Positions 1-5,226 of a stretch of DNA of 5,226 nucleotides are shown here, piece after piece; position 1 is the first letter of the stretch, and the number at the start of each line of letters is the position of its first letter. Origin of the DNA: Pyrolobus sp964613695 (GTDB lineage: Archaea > Thermoproteota > Thermoprotei_A > Sulfolobales > Pyrodictiaceae). The translations under genes and the position numbers were made by a program. The notes beneath the pieces are model-generated. The model had not been told where the DNA came from and did not search any database. It worked only from the letters and a program-made list of their open reading frames with translations. The DNA lies in assembly GCA_964613695.1 (NCBI GenBank), contig CAZTIR010000079.1:1-5226 (forward strand), written 5' to 3'.

Positions 1-383
1 GAGGCTAGGAGCTCGTCGGGGTGTAGCTCGTAGCAGCAGGCTGGGTACTCCTCGGCCCTCTCGTAGGGCACCAGCACGAGGAGATCGGAGAGGTAGAGCC
101 ACTCGATGCCCCGGGGCCCGGCCCCGTCCCAGAGGCCGAGTCTCCTCAGGAGACCCCTCACCTTCCTCGAGGTGGGGCTCAGCGTGTAGGGCTTCACGTT
201 GCTACAGGGCGTGACGAGCACCACGCCGTAGCGCGGCCCCCACTCCTCGAGCAGCCAACGATGCCAGGCTTTGACGGCAGGGTGCTCGAAGGCACGAAGC
301 CCAACAAGACCCGGGTCAACGCCCCTATAGTGGCGGGGCGGGAAGCGGCCATCAGGATCCTTTCTAATAGTGAGCCTCGACAA
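1..383 (-). CDS. ArcS-like (DUF5591) archaeosine synthase-domain protein, N-terminal part, cut by the window edge
   Basis: I translated the minus strand from a TTG at 383-381 and found 127 open codons running off the left edge. Residues 59-72 read P-C-S-N-V-K-P-Y-T-L-S-P-T-S, which fits the ArcS signature PC-x3-KPY-x2-S-x2-H except that the last His is Ser. Further on, V-P-Y-E-R-A-E-E-Y-P-A (about 105-115) resembles the family's VP-x-E-xx-xx-YPA segment. In archaea, ArcS helps convert preQ0 at tRNA position 15 to archaeosine; that this protein does so is inference. The TTG start is chosen because an AAGGAGGT lies 10 nt upstream, an in-frame stop (TAA, 428-426) lies behind it, and no ATG or GTG lies between. 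The signature begins near residue 59, so this looks like a short or stand-alone DUF5591 protein, not a C-terminal domain of a full TgtA-like ArcS. It is divergent from the transporter operon and probably unrelated to it. The family call is fairly sure; the function is uncertain. Confidence 0.75.
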   Translation of the reverse strand, partial: MSRLTIRKDPDGRFPPRHYRGVDPGLVGLRAFEHPAVKAWHRWLLEEWGPRYGVVLVTPCSNVKPYTLSPTSRKVRGLLRRLGLWDGAGPRGIEWLYLSDLLVLVPYERAEEYPACCYELHPDELLA

Positions 384-393
384 GGAGTGCGTT

Positions 394-401
394 ACCTCCT
401 T
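394..401 (-). promoter_or_regulatory. Shine-Dalgarno site of the ArcS-like gene
   Basis: The minus strand reads AAGGAGGT, an almost full match to the archaeal anti-SD core. It lies 10 nt upstream of the TTG at 383-381. It decides the start of that gene, since no ATG or GTG in the same frame is available between it and the upstream stop. Confidence 0.75.
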
Positions 402-430
402 GTACCCCTGAGCAATACCAGTAGGTTAAG

Positions 431-440
431 TTGCTATACT
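431..440 (-). promoter_or_regulatory. Candidate TATA box for the ArcS-like gene
   Basis: The minus strand reads AGTATAGCAA. A start of transcription about 26 nt downstream (near 409) would give a leader of about 25 nt that contains the strong SD at 401-394. The match to the archaeal box is only moderate, and CTTAACC just downstream is an alternative, though it would place the start of transcription on the SD itself. Confidence 0.3.
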
Positions 441-453
441 GCTGTCAACAGCA
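440..453. repeat. 14-bp interrupted palindrome in the divergent promoter region, possible operator
   Basis: TGCTGT-CA-ACAGCA has two perfect 6-bp arms around a 2-bp centre. It touches the candidate TATA box of the minus-strand gene and ends 4-5 bp before that of the transporter operon. That is where an archaeal dimeric regulator (Lrp/AsnC- or TrmB-like, for example) could act on both promoters. The role is inferred from position only; a 14-bp element can arise by chance. Confidence 0.35.
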
Positions 454-456
454 TCA

Positions 457-467
457 CTATTTTATTT
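457..467 (+). promoter_or_regulatory. Candidate TATA box for the livKHMGF operon
   Basis: CTATTTTATTT is the most AT-rich stretch between the two divergent genes. Its centre near 462 predicts a transcription start near 488, leaving a leader of about 14 nt before the ATG at 502. The leader holds only a weak SD-like GGGG (496-499), so initiation on a short leader is likely. No other comparable box precedes the operon genes. Confidence 0.45.
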
Positions 468-501
468 CTGTTAACGCGTGGGCTAAGCGTGGTCTGGGGT
501 T

Positions 502-1893
502 ATGACGGACGAGCAACGTAGAAGTGCTCTTAAGCTCATAGGGGCGGGTGTCGCAGGCCTCGTTGTAGGCGCCGCCCTGGGCTACGGTGCCGCAACGCTA
601 TCCGCTCCCAAGGCCGGTACGCGTACCGTAACGGTTACGAAGACTGTTACGCGCGAAGCGGCTAAAGCGGCTTCCAGAGCCCCGGATAAGATACGTGTTG
701 CTATCGTCACCTTCCTCTCTGGCGCCGCGGCCTCGTACTTCGGCCAGGATGCCGCAAACGCAGCTAAAATGCTGATGGATTGGATTAACGGCGAGGGTGG
801 CATTGCGGGCAAGGTTCGCATCGAGTATAAGATATTTGATGAGAGCGGGGGTCCCAGCAAGAACGTGGAGCTTTACAAGAGGCTCGTTAGGCAGGAGAAG
901 TACGACTTTGTCATCGGGTATATCTCGAGCGCCGACTGTAAGGCCGTGGCGCCGGTCGCCGAGGAGGAGGGCGTTATAACGATACTCTTCGACTGCGGCA
1001 CCTACGAGATATTCGAGGACGTGAAGAACCACCGTATAAAGAAGCTAGAGTACGTGTTCAGGACTGCAGCCCACCTTGCGATAGATGCCATTGGCGCAGC
1101 CCTCTACGCGCTCCTCGTCAAGCCGGATCTCAAGACGATAGCGGGCATAAACCAGGATTACGCCTGGGGCAGGAACAACTGGGAGATATTCAAGACGGTT
1201 ATAAAGAGGCTTAAGCCCGACGTTGAAGTGGTTCTCGAGCTCTTCCCCAAGCTCTTCAAGGGCAACTACCAGAGCGAGATAACACAGCTCCAACAGTACA
1301 AACCCGACGTGATATTCACTAGCTTCTGGGGAGGCGACGCCATAAACCTCATGAGGCAGGCTGCCCAGGTGGGCTTGCACAAGAAGAGCCTCATGATATT
1401 CAACGCTGGGGAGACCGTGCTACCGGCTCTGGGCGCCGAGCTGCCCGAGGGCATAGTGATTGGCAGCAGGGGACCGCACTACTGGGAGTACCCGGGCTAC
1501 GACAAGAACCCGCTCCTCAAGAAGTTCGTCGAAGAGTATGAGAAGCGCTATGGCCGCCCACCTGTCTACCCATGCTTCCACATGTACCAGGCTATCTACG
1601 GGCTGAAACACGCGATAGAGAGGGCTATGGCCGTTACCGGCAAGTGGCCAGACGAGGAGGAGATAATCAGGGCGTTCGAGGGCCTCGCGTACCCGACGCC
1701 CAACGGCTACCTCATCATGAGGGATGACCACCAGGCCGTTGAGCCAGCGCTGTTCGGCATAACGGCCGTTGAGAATGGGAAGCCCAAGCTGAAGAACATC
1801 AAGGTGATACCCGCGGAGCTCTCCTTCCCGCCACCTGGCCTGACCACGCTAGACTGGATAAACCAGTGGACAAAACCACCCATAATAGCTTGA
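502..1893 (+). CDS. livK: Branched-chain amino acid-type ABC transporter, substrate-binding protein
   Basis: This 463-residue protein is the extracellular solute receptor of the Liv/HAAT importer encoded downstream. Residues 6-11 (RRSALK), followed by a Gly/Ala-rich hydrophobic stretch (about 12-33), look like a Tat-type signal or an N-terminal membrane anchor. No lipobox cysteine is present. A Thr/Val-rich linker (TVTVTKTVT, 42-50), common in crenarchaeal surface binding proteins, leads to a type I periplasmic-binding fold (Peripla_BP_6-like) from about residue 64. Recognisable parts are the first strand and loop (IRVAIVTFLSG), the GYISSADCKAVAPVAEE loop (139-156) where the family binds the ligand's alpha-carboxylate/amino group, the INQDYAWGRNNW segment (216-227) after the hinge, and the late PVYPCFHMYQAIYGLKHAI helix (354-372). 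Cysteines occur at 146, 165 and 358; the first two could form a disulfide. The length is typical once the signal and linker are counted. The ligand cannot be assigned: branched-chain amino acids are the default, with amides or urea as alternatives. The ATG at 502 is favoured because it includes the RR motif. Confidence 0.9.
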   Translation: MTDEQRRSALKLIGAGVAGLVVGAALGYGAATLSAPKAGTRTVTVTKTVTREAAKAASRAPDKIRVAIVTFLSGAAASYFGQDAANAAKMLMDWINGEGGIAGKVRIEYKIFDESGGPSKNVELYKRLVRQEKYDFVIGYISSADCKAVAPVAEEEGVITILFDCGTYEIFEDVKNHRIKKLEYVFRTAAHLAIDAIGAALYALLVKPDLKTIAGINQDYAWGRNNWEIFKTVIKRLKPDVEVVLELFPKLFKGNYQSEITQLQQYKPDVIFTSFWGGDAINLMRQAAQVGLHKKSLMIFNAGETVLPALGAELPEGIVIGSRGPHYWEYPGYDKNPLLKKFVEEYEKRYGRPPVYPCFHMYQAIYGLKHAIERAMAVTGKWPDEEEIIRAFEGLAYPTPNGYLIMRDDHQAVEPALFGITAVENGKPKLKNIKVIPAELSFPPPGLTTLDWINQWTKPPIIA

Positions 1894-1905
1894 CAACCTC
1901 GCCGG

Positions 1906-2817
1906 GTGGACGTGTTGCCCAATATCAGTATTCCCGCGCTACTCACCGACGTGGCTATAAGCACTGCACGGTTTTTCATCATATCAGTCGGTCTTAACCT
2001 AGTGCTAGGCGTGTTGGGTATACTTAACCTCACACACGGGGCCCTGGTAGCGCTCGGGATGTACGTCGCTGCCAGTGCCGCTCTCGCCGCGTACAAGGCT
2101 CTGGGGCCCATACCCGCCCTCATAGTCATGATACTAGCGTCGCTCGCCGCCGGGTTCGCGGTAGGAGCCCTGCTCCACACGTCATTGCTAAGATGGCTTC
2201 TCGACCGCGAGGATATGGAGCAGCTTATCGCTACTTTCGCGGCCTTCTTGATAATGGAGGATGTTTTCAAAGCCGTATGGGGCACGAGGAGCTACACAGC
2301 ACCACTCGGCCTCCAGAATCTATTCGGCGTTGTCAACGTGGGTGGCGTAGTGTATCCCGGCTACCAGCTCTTCACCATAGCAGCCGCGCTTGCAATAGGC
2401 GCCGTACTCTACCTAATACTGTATAGGACGAGGGCTGGCCTCGTACTGAGAGCGCTTATGCACGAGAGGGAGGTGCTCCAAGCGTATGGTGCCAGGGTAG
2501 GGCTCTACTATGCACTAGCCGTGGGGCTGGGGGCCGCGATAACCACTGTGGCTGGCTCCGTACTCTTCCTGGGTCAGAGCGTCGAGCCGGGCATAGCAGC
2601 CGATTTCCTAGCCACAGCCTTCGCCATAGTAGTCATAGGGGGGCTTGGCAGCCTGCCGGGGACGGCTGTAGCATCCTTCCTAGCGGCCCTGGCCGACGTT
2701 TTGAGCACCTACTTTGCGCCGCAGCTCGAGAAGATAGCTATCTACCTCCTTATGCTCATAGTCCTGGCTGTAAGGCCGGAGGGCCTCATGGGCGCTAGGA
2801 GGGTGAGAGTGGCTTGA
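1906..2817 (+). CDS. livH: Branched-chain amino acid-type ABC transporter permease LivH
   Basis: This 303-residue membrane protein is one of the two channel subunits of the importer. It is almost wholly hydrophobic, with about eight membrane segments. Family motifs are clear: GLNLVLGVLGILNLTHGAL (29-47), the QLIATFAAFLIMEDVFKAVWG loop and helix (106-126), RTRAGLVLRALMHEREVLQAYG (174-195), which is the cytoplasmic coupling region that meets the ATPases, and AFAIVVIGGLGSLPGTAVASF (239-258). It ends with the usual RPEGLMG (290-296). The start is uncertain. GTG at 1906 lies 12 nt after the livK stop but has no SD; GTG at 1912 and TTG at 1915 are close alternatives, and TTG 1915 would have a GGTGGA a few bases upstream. 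The N-terminus changes by at most 3 residues. Translation is probably coupled to livK. The stop overlaps the start of livM by 4 nt. Confidence 0.9.
   Translation: MDVLPNISIPALLTDVAISTARFFIISVGLNLVLGVLGILNLTHGALVALGMYVAASAALAAYKALGPIPALIVMILASLAAGFAVGALLHTSLLRWLLDREDMEQLIATFAAFLIMEDVFKAVWGTRSYTAPLGLQNLFGVVNVGGVVYPGYQLFTIAAALAIGAVLYLILYRTRAGLVLRALMHEREVLQAYGARVGLYYALAVGLGAAITTVAGSVLFLGQSVEPGIAADFLATAFAIVVIGGLGSLPGTAVASFLAALADVLSTYFAPQLEKIAIYLLMLIVLAVRPEGLMGARRVRVA
2797..2806 (+). promoter_or_regulatory. Shine-Dalgarno site of livM, inside the end of livH
   Basis: AGGAGGGTGA is a strong match to the archaeal SD and lies within the last codons of livH, 7-10 nt before TTG 2814. It supports TTG 2814 as the livM start and gives livM its own initiation signal in addition to coupling through the TTGA overlap. 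Confidence 0.65.
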
Positions 2818-3827
2818 AGCGCAGAGACATTGTACTCTACGCGCTGCTAGCCGTATACGCTATCCTCCCTTGGGTGCCAGGGGTAGGCGTCACCACTGCA
2901 GGGCTCGCCATAGCGACAGGCTTGGCTGCGATCGGCTTAGCGCTCCTCATGGGGCACGCTGGCCTCGTCTCCTTTGGCCACGGCTTCTTCTACGCCATCG
3001 GCGCCTATACTGTGGCCATGGTGCTCAACTACACTAGTCTCCACGAGATGCTCCTACTACTCCCCCTGGCCGTCATAGCATCGTTAGCGGTTGCGGCACT
3101 CGTGGGGCCTATAGTCGTGCGCCACCGTGGAGTATACTTCGCGATGATAACGTTGACTCTTGGCCAGCTCCTCTACGGCGCACTACTCCAGTTCTATGAT
3201 ATCACGGGGGGTAGTGACGGGCTCCCAGTGACAGGCTACACGGTGGCGGGCGTTAGCGCCGAGAACCTAAGACCATACCTAGTATACTATGTTGGCTTCG
3301 TGCTGCTCGCGCTGGTCGCGCTCGGGTATAGGAGGCTCCTCTACACACCCTTCGCCCACATCCTCCGAGCCGCGCGTGACGATGAGCACCGCGTGGTTGC
3401 GCTGGGTGTGAAGCCCTCCACGGTGTACTACGCGGCGTTCATACTGAGTGCTGGTCTAGCCGGCCTAGGTGGAGCTATCCACGCCTTCATAGTCGAGCAT
3501 GTGACCCCCCAGCTCTCCTACTGGGAGTTCTCGGGGGAGCTCGCCTTCATAGCGCTCCTCGGCGGCGTCACCGGGGCCGCTGGCCCCCTGCTGGGCTCCC
3601 TGGTGTACCAGGTGGCGTATGCCGAGCTGTACCAGTATATACCCGAGTACTGGAGGATGACCCTCGGCGCCCTACTACTAGTGATTATATTCGCCGCGGC
3701 TGGTGGACTAGAGGGGCTGCTGGCGAGGCTGCGGGGCCTTGCCCCTCTTGTCGGTGGAGCGGGTGAGCGTGGTATTCGGGAGCTTCCGGGCGCTCGACAG
3801 GGTGAGCGTGTCGGTAGAGGAGGGTGA
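2814..3827 (+). CDS. livM: Branched-chain amino acid-type ABC transporter permease LivM
   Basis: This 337-residue membrane protein is the second channel subunit and partner of LivH. Family motifs in order: MGHAGLVSFGHGFFYAIGAY (46-65), RHRGVYFAMITLTLGQLLY (103-121), TGGSDGLP (131-138), the cytoplasmic coupling segment TPFAHILRAARDDEHRVVALG (178-198), the following helix YYAAFILSAGLAGLGGAIHA (205-224), and GGVTGAAGPLLGSLVYQ (250-266). It begins with TTG, overlapping the livH stop as TTGA, behind a strong SD. The membrane core ends near residue 296 and the family-like GGLEGLLARLRG near 308. The last ~29 residues (309-337) are a charged Gly/Arg/Glu-rich tail, read in a different frame through the start of livG (3739-3827). 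That tail has no family counterpart I recognise and may be a by-product of a lost stop codon or of a sequence error. Confidence 0.9.
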   Translation: MKRRDIVLYALLAVYAILPWVPGVGVTTAGLAIATGLAAIGLALLMGHAGLVSFGHGFFYAIGAYTVAMVLNYTSLHEMLLLLPLAVIASLAVAALVGPIVVRHRGVYFAMITLTLGQLLYGALLQFYDITGGSDGLPVTGYTVAGVSAENLRPYLVYYVGFVLLALVALGYRRLLYTPFAHILRAARDDEHRVVALGVKPSTVYYAAFILSAGLAGLGGAIHAFIVEHVTPQLSYWEFSGELAFIALLGGVTGAAGPLLGSLVYQVAYAELYQYIPEYWRMTLGALLLVIIFAAAGGLEGLLARLRGLAPLVGGAGERGIRELPGARQGERVGRGG

Positions 3828-4476
3828 GAGGCTGGCCCTCGTGGGCCCCAACGGCGCCGGCAAGACGACGCTAGTGAACGTTATAACGGGGTACGTGAAG
3901 CCCTCGGAGGGCCGCATAGTCTTCCGGGGCAGGGACGTGACGAGGCTCGATGCGTGGCGCAGGGTTAGGCTAGGCATCGCCCGCTCCTTCCAGCTCCCAA
4001 GGTTATTCTGGAAGCAGACTGTGCTAGAGAATGTAGCCGCCGCGGTTGCAGCCAGGAGGGGCCTAGCCCTCGACATGGTAAGCATGCCAGACGAGGTGTA
4101 CGAGGAGGCCCGACGCCTGCTAGTCATGGTGGGCCTGGAGGATAAGGCACACCTCCCAGTCGCCTCACTATCAGCTGGCGAGCGTAAGGTGCTCGACGTC
4201 CTCATGGCCCTCGCTCTTAGACCCAAACTCCTCCTGCTCGACGAGCCCACGAGCGGCGTCGCCACGGAGGATAAGAGGAGCGTTATGAACGCGATAACGG
4301 AGGCGGTAAAGCGCATAGGGAGTACAGTAGTGTTCGTGGAGCACGACATCGAGATTGTCAGGGAGTATGCCAGCCGCGTAACAGTGCTCATAGACGGCAG
4401 GATAGCTATCGAGGGGAGGCCCGACGAGGTGCTCGAGCACCCCCTCGTGAGAGAACACCTGGGTGTCGCACAATGA
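3739..4476 (+). CDS. livG: Branched-chain amino acid-type ABC transporter ATP-binding protein LivG
   Basis: This 245-residue cytoplasmic ATPase is one of the two motor subunits. All ABC motifs are present: an aromatic A-loop region (F13/F16, before RALDRVS), Walker A GPNGAGKTT (36-44), Q-loop glutamine in ARSFQLPRLF (Q85), signature LSAGERK (144-150), Walker B LLLLDEP with catalytic E169, and H-loop H202 in VEHDI. The signature is a mild variant of the usual LS-x-GQ. The C-terminus (EGRPDEVLEHPLVREHLG) is the normal LivG ending. With a TTG start at 3739 the gene overlaps livM by 89 nt in another frame. TTG 3748 and GTG 3769 are later in-frame options; the second has a GGTGGA 10 nt upstream but would remove the first beta strand (LSVERVSV), so an earlier start is preferred. 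The stop overlaps the livF start as ATGA. Confidence 0.9.
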   Translation: MPLLSVERVSVVFGSFRALDRVSVSVEEGERLALVGPNGAGKTTLVNVITGYVKPSEGRIVFRGRDVTRLDAWRRVRLGIARSFQLPRLFWKQTVLENVAAAVAARRGLALDMVSMPDEVYEEARRLLVMVGLEDKAHLPVASLSAGERKVLDVLMALALRPKLLLLDEPTSGVATEDKRSVMNAITEAVKRIGSTVVFVEHDIEIVREYASRVTVLIDGRIAIEGRPDEVLEHPLVREHLGVAQ

Positions 4477-5132
4477 CCCTACGCGTCGAGAACCTACACG
4501 CAGAGATAGGCGGAGTGGAGGTGCTGAGGGGCGTCACGCTAGAGCTGAGGGAGGGCATGGTAGTAGGCCTACTGGGCCCAAACGGAGCCGGCAAGACCAC
4601 AACCATACGCTCCATCCTAGGCTTCACCCGCATAACGAGAGGAAGGATAACCATAGGCAGCAGGGACATCACGAGGCATAGGCCGGAGGAGAACCCGCGC
4701 CTAGGCATATCATGGAGCCCGGAAGATAGGCGACTAATCCCCTTCCTAACGGGCCTCGAGAACCTCCGGCTCGCCCTGACACTATGGGGGGTGCCGAAGA
4801 GAGAGCACGCCGAGAGAATAGAGTGGGTGAAGCGACTCATACCCGGACTAGCACCCCTCCTAGAGAAGCCAGCCGGCAGCCTATCGGGAGGGCAACAGAA
4901 GCTACTAGCAGTAGCACGAGCCCTCATAGTCAAGCCGCGCGTCGCACTCCTAGACGAGCCCATGGAGGGCCTCTCAGCCAAAAACGCGGCGATAATGGCC
5001 GACGTTATACGCGAATTCGCGAAGGAGACCAGAGCAGCAGTACTAGTAGCAGAGTCCAACGCCCAAGCACTAAGACAGGCAGCGCACCGCATATACCGCA
5101 TAGAGCGCGGAGCAACCCTAGGCACACTATAA
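4473..5132 (+). CDS. livF: Branched-chain amino acid-type ABC transporter ATP-binding protein LivF
   Basis: This 219-residue cytoplasmic ATPase is the second motor subunit and is expected to pair with LivG. Motifs: Walker A GPNGAGKTTT (35-44), the LivF-type Q-loop region WSPEDRRLIPFLTGLENLRLA (81-101; the family usually has VPEGR-x-hFP-x-LTV-x-ENL), a full signature LSGGQQK (137-143), Walker B VALLDEP with catalytic E162, and the D-loop-like MEGLSAK. At the H-loop the sequence is VAESNAQAL (193-200), so Ser195 replaces the His of most ABC ATPases and the Gln seen in many LivF proteins (VEQN). The protein stops soon after the RIYRIERG strand, about 15 residues shorter than typical LivF. It starts with ATG in an ATGA overlap with livG, with a GGGTG (4461-4465) as possible SD. 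It is the last gene of the operon; no obvious T-rich terminator follows. Confidence 0.9.
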   Translation: MTLRVENLHAEIGGVEVLRGVTLELREGMVVGLLGPNGAGKTTTIRSILGFTRITRGRITIGSRDITRHRPEENPRLGISWSPEDRRLIPFLTGLENLRLALTLWGVPKREHAERIEWVKRLIPGLAPLLEKPAGSLSGGQQKLLAVARALIVKPRVALLDEPMEGLSAKNAAIMADVIREFAKETRAAVLVAESNAQALRQAAHRIYRIERGATLGTL

Positions 5133-5141
5133 ACCTTATAC
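5125..5141 (+). promoter_or_regulatory. Candidate TATA box for tRNA-Gln
   Basis: The stretch CACTATAAACCTTATAC, overlapping the livF stop, holds two TATA-like boxes. The second (CTTATAC, 5135-5141) predicts a start near 5164, about 8 nt before the tRNA; the first (TATAAA, 5128-5133) predicts one near 5156. Both are at plausible distances for an archaeal tRNA gene. The region 5142-5160 between box and gene is pyrimidine-rich. Confidence 0.45.
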
Positions 5142-5171
5142 GCTTCCTCCGCACCTCGCCCTCACGGGGGA

Positions 5172-5226
5172 AGCCGGGTCGTCTAGCGGCCAAGGATGCG
5201 GGGCTTTGGCCCCCGTGACCGGGGTT
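5172..5226 (+). tRNA. tRNA-Gln (anticodon UUG), 3' end cut by the window edge
   Basis: The sequence folds as the first 55 positions of a tRNA. The 5' acceptor strand is AGCCGGG (5172-5178), followed by U8 and C9. The D-stem GUCU pairs with GGAU (5181-5184 with 5194-5197), with GG in the loop. A perfect 5-bp anticodon stem CGGGG/CCCCG (5199-5203 with 5211-5215) encloses the loop CUUUGGC, giving anticodon UUG at 5206-5208, which reads CAA (Gln). A 4-nt variable loop (5216-5219) leads to the T-stem strand CGGGG (5220-5224) and TT. No intron is present at the usual site beside the anticodon. The 3' half of the T-arm and the acceptor strand (expected to be close to CCCGGCU) lie outside the window. 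Acceptor start AGCC and the anticodon loop fit archaeal tRNA-Gln. Confidence 0.93.

Noticed and set aside
261..521. 86-residue plus-strand open frame across the divergent promoter region
   Set aside because: It overlaps the well-supported ArcS-like gene on the other strand, covers both promoters, enters livK in another frame, has no SD, and its product resembles no family.
615..638. Perfect 14-bp palindrome CGGTACGCGTACCG followed by GTAAC-G-GTTAC inside livK
   Set aside because: It lies in the codons for the Thr/Val-repeat linker, where alternating ACN and GTN codons readily create short palindromes; no independent evidence of a site.
1707..2285. 192-residue minus-strand open frame across livK and livH
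   Set aside because: Antisense across a gene junction, Ser/Ala/Arg-rich, no SD or family likeness.
3708..4391. 227-residue minus-strand open frame opposite livG
   Set aside because: It is antisense to a clear LivG with all ABC motifs; its Ser/Thr/Arg-rich product is the usual antisense reading of GC-rich codons.
4406..5125. 239-residue minus-strand open frame opposite livF
   Set aside because: Antisense to a clear LivF, low-complexity Ser/Arg-rich product with no recognisable domain.
4784..5218. 144-residue plus-strand open frame overlapping livF and the tRNA
   Set aside because: It runs out of frame through livF and into the tRNA gene; its product is Arg/Ser/Thr-rich with no family likeness.
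1..5226. CRISPR arrays, insertion sequences, rRNA, riboswitches
   Set aside because: No regularly spaced repeats, transposase motifs, terminal inverted repeats or conserved structured-RNA cores were visible.

Overview
The window looks like chromosomal DNA from a hyperthermophilic archaeon, most likely a member of the Thermoproteota (Crenarchaeota; a Desulfurococcales/Pyrodictiaceae-like lineage is my inference). The reasons are GC-rich genes with heavy use of ATA (Ile) and AGG (Arg) codons, several TTG/GTG starts, strong GGAGG-type ribosome binding sites, short AT-rich boxes at archaeal TATA-box distance, the best matches being archaeal protein families, and a tRNA-Gln of archaeal type.

Layout: (1) Positions 1-383, minus strand: the first 127 codons of a gene running off the left edge. 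Its protein carries the PC-x3-KPY-x2-S signature of the archaeosine synthase (ArcS/DUF5591) domain, with Ser where the published motif ends in His. (2) Positions 384-501: a short divergent promoter region with candidate TATA elements for both directions and a 14-bp interrupted palindrome between them. (3) Positions 502-5132, plus strand: a tightly packed five-gene operon for a branched-chain/hydrophobic-amino-acid-type (HAAT/Liv) ABC importer, in the order binding protein (livK), permease (livH), permease (livM), ATPase (livG), ATPase (livF). Gaps are 12 nt or less, or the genes overlap, which indicates one transcript with coupled translation. (4) Positions 5133-5171: a short spacer with a candidate TATA box, followed at 5172 by a tRNA-Gln(UUG) cut by the right edge in its T-arm.

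Together the five operon genes make a complete importer. A membrane-tethered or Tat-exported binding protein captures the solute outside the cell, LivH and LivM form the channel, and LivG and LivF power it with ATP. The substrate cannot be read from the sequence; branched-chain amino acids are the default, but amides, urea or other small carboxylates are handled by the same family.

This is mostly an ordinary transport locus. I do not see an undescribed system. The points worth a second look are the partial ArcS-like gene with an altered motif, the unusually long livM/livG overlap, the missing H-loop residue and short C-terminus in LivF, and the palindrome in the divergent promoter.
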